Positions 50,013 through 51,742 of a stretch of DNA of 51,742 bases are shown in pieces. Position 1 is the stretch's first letter; every line of letters starts with the position of its first letter. The stretch spans positions 1-51,742 of the forward strand of contig JBCBXA010000012.1 in NCBI GenBank assembly GCA_039816825.1. The letters run 5' to 3'. The notes below the pieces were generated by a model, which was not told the DNA's origin, did not search any database, and saw nothing but the letters and a program-made list of their open reading frames with translations. The DNA is from JBCBXA01 sp039816825 (lineage in GTDB: Bacteria > Pseudomonadota > Alphaproteobacteria > Rhizobiales > Rhizobiaceae). The translations under genes were made by a program, and so were the position numbers.

Positions 50013-51742
50013 ATGGCAGACAAAACGACAACCATCATTGGTGCCGATGGCAAGTTTGATAAGAACAAGCTGCCCAGCCGTCATGTGACCGTCGGCCCCA
50101 GGCGCGCGCCTCACCGGTCTTATTACTATGCCATGGGCCTGACCACCGAGCAGATCGGCCAGCCCTTCGTCGGCGTCGCATCGTGCTGGAATGAGGCTGC
50201 CCCCTGTAACATCGCCCTTATGCGTCAGGCGCAGGCAGTGAAGAAAGGGGTGTCCGCCGCAGGTGGCACGCCGCGTGAGTTCTGCACCATCACCGTGACC
50301 GACGGCATTGCCATGGGCCACCAGGGCATGAAGTCGTCCCTCGTCAGCCGGGACGTCATTGCTGACTCGGTAGAACTGACGATGCGCGGACATTGCTATG
50401 ACGCGCTGGTGGGCCTTGCCGGTTGCGACAAGTCTCTGCCGGGAATGATGATGTCCATGGTGCGTCTCAACGTGCCTTCAATTTTCATCTATGGCGGTTC
50501 CATCCTTCCGGGCAATTTCAAGGGCAACCCGGTTACCGTTCAAGATGTGTTCGAGGCTGTTGGCCGCCACTCCGTCGGTGAGATGAGCGATGAAGATCTG
50601 GCCGAGCTGGAACAGGTGGCTTGCCCGTCTGCCGGAGCCTGCGGTGCGCAGTTCACCGCCAACACCATGGCAACCGTGTCGGAAGCCATCGGTCTGGCGC
50701 TGCCTTATTCTGCCGGCGCCCCGGCGCCCTACGAGATCCGCGACCGCTTCTGCATGACGGCTGGTGAGCAGGTCATGGATCTGATCGCCAGGCAAATCCG
50801 CCCACGGGATATTGTAACGCGCAAAGCCCTCGAGAATGCCGCAACCGTTGTGGCCGCGTCCGGCGGGTCGACCAATGCTGCGCTCCATTTGCCTGCGATT
50901 GCCCACGAATGCGGCATCGATTTCACGCTGTTCGATGTGGCGGACATCTTCAAGCAAACGCCATACATCGCCGATCTGAAACCAGGCGGAAAATATGTTG
51001 CGAAAGACATGTTCGAGGTCGGAGGCATCCCGCTTCTCATGAAGACCTTGCTGGACGGCGGTTTCATGCATGGCGATGCGATGACCGTCACTGGACGCAC
51101 CATGGCGGAGAACATGGAAGCGGTGAAATGGAATGACGATCAGGACGTCGTCTACCCATCGACCAATCCGATCACACCGACTGGCGGCGTAGTTGGCCTG
51201 AAGGGCAATCTGGCTCCTGAAGGCGCAATCGTGAAAGTCGCGGGGATGAAGAACCTGCAGTTCTCGGGTCCCGCCAATTGCTTTGACTGCGAGGAAGACG
51301 CGTTTGATGCGGTCAATGAAGGCAAGATCGAAGCCGGACAGGTGATTGTGATCCGCTATGAGGGGCCAAAGGGCGGCCCAGGAATGCGCGAAATGCTGCA
51401 AACCACAGCGGCGCTTTACGGCCAGGGGCTGGGCGACAAAGTGGCATTGATCACCGATGGCCGCTTCTCGGGCGCAACGCGTGGTTTTTGCATCGGCCAT
51501 GTGGGACCTGAAGCTGCGGTTGGCGGTCCTATCGGTCTTCTCCGCAATGGTGACACTATTTCAATTGATGCTGTGGCAGGAACGATGGAAGTGGAGCTGA
51601 CCGACGAAGAGTTGGAAAAGCGCCGGTCCGAATGGTCTCCGCGCGCCAACGACTACGGCAAGTCGGGAACGCTTTGGAAATATGCCCAGACGGTTGGACC
51701 AGCCGTCAATGGCGCTGTGACACATCCAGGTGGAGAGGCAGA
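50013..51742 (+). CDS. ilvD: Dihydroxy-acid dehydratase (C-terminus cut by window edge)
   Basis: Dehydrates 2,3-dihydroxy-isovalerate and -methylvalerate in valine and isoleucine synthesis. The frame is open from the ATG at 50013 (AAGGGG about 8 nt upstream) to the edge, 576 codons, so only about ten residues are missing. Fe-S cluster cysteines lie in ASCWNEAAPCN, AGCDKSLPG and CPSAGACGAQF; other motifs are TVTDGIAMGHQGMKSSL, ASGGSTNAALHLPAIAHE, and ALITDGRFSGATRG. It stands alone after a strong terminator; the 150-nt gap upstream shows no leader peptide or attenuator I can support. Confidence 0.96.
   Translation, partial: MADKTTTIIGADGKFDKNKLPSRHVTVGPRRAPHRSYYYAMGLTTEQIGQPFVGVASCWNEAAPCNIALMRQAQAVKKGVSAAGGTPREFCTITVTDGIAMGHQGMKSSLVSRDVIADSVELTMRGHCYDALVGLAGCDKSLPGMMMSMVRLNVPSIFIYGGSILPGNFKGNPVTVQDVFEAVGRHSVGEMSDEDLAELEQVACPSAGACGAQFTANTMATVSEAIGLALPYSAGAPAPYEIRDRFCMTAGEQVMDLIARQIRPRDIVTRKALENAATVVAASGGSTNAALHLPAIAHECGIDFTLFDVADIFKQTPYIADLKPGGKYVAKDMFEVGGIPLLMKTLLDGGFMHGDAMTVTGRTMAENMEAVKWNDDQDVVYPSTNPITPTGGVVGLKGNLAPEGAIVKVAGMKNLQFSGPANCFDCEEDAFDAVNEGKIEAGQVIVIRYEGPKGGPGMREMLQTTAALYGQGLGDKVALITDGRFSGATRGFCIGHVGPEAAVGGPIGLLRNGDTISIDAVAGTMEVELTDEELEKRRSEWSPRANDYGKSGTLWKYAQTVGPAVNGAVTHPGGEA

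Noticed and set aside
50478..51500. 340-codon - strand frame opposite ilvD
   Set aside because: Shadow of ilvD, which is open from 50013 to the window edge with all Fe-S cysteines.

Overview
This is a bacterial chromosome segment, about 57-60% GC by eye, densely coded with short gaps and many 1-4 nt gene overlaps. Gene content and order point to an alphaproteobacterium, most likely in or near Hyphomicrobiales or Parvibaculales: rnr-topA-dprA-plsY-pyrC'-pyrB on one strand, pcm-tolC-popZ-valS on the other, tRNA-dependent amidotransferase gatCAB, TtcA, and a PopZ-type polar organiser. No plasmid, phage, transposase, CRISPR or rRNA is visible. The window cuts rnr at its left edge and ilvD a few residues before its C-terminus at its right edge.

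Layout. 1-9.7 kb (- strand): RNase R, topoisomerase I, DprA, PlsY, a dihydroorotase-like protein lacking nearly all catalytic metal ligands (PyrC' type), and aspartate carbamoyltransferase. 9.8-13.3 kb: small membrane protein, RuvX, UPF0173 hydrolase, gatC-gatA. 13.4-17.6 kb: a secreted VWA protein and a complete bufferin-type operon on the - strand (DUF2282 precursor bufA, DUF692/MNIO maturase bufB, DUF2063 bufC, DoxX bufD), which separates gatCA from gatB. 17.9-21.5 kb: gatB, GNAT, ttcA, then an AT-richer GNAT. 21.6-29.7 kb (- strand): DUF2461, DUF2332, monothiol glutaredoxin, a 33-codon ORF, GNAT, BolA, PurL, MFS exporter, xanthine phosphoribosyltransferase, CinA-like protein, tRNA-Leu. 29.8-33.2 kb (- strand): alpha/beta hydrolase, a sulfurtransferase-acetyltransferase fusion, cysteine synthase.

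33.4-41.3 kb is a photo-oxidative-stress / membrane-lipid island. A ChrR-family regulator and an SDR are on +. A five-gene - strand operon follows: photolyase, FAD amine-oxidase-like protein, DUF1365, Cfa-like methyltransferase, GPH transporter. This set resembles the RpoE-ChrR singlet-oxygen regulon of Rhodobacter sphaeroides, which includes furan fatty acid synthesis. No sigma factor is present here, and the ChrR homologue has Asn in place of both zinc-binding Cys of its anti-sigma domain while keeping all four cupin ligands.

41.5-51.7 kb (+ strand): tRNA-Cys, tRNA-Asn with terminator, pcm, tolC, popZ, valS, a FadL-like outer-membrane protein with a strong terminator, and ilvD.

The two most interesting systems are the bufferin operon (copper-handling modified peptide) and the ChrR/lipid-modification island. 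All functional statements come from reading translated sequence and remembered family knowledge; no database search was possible.
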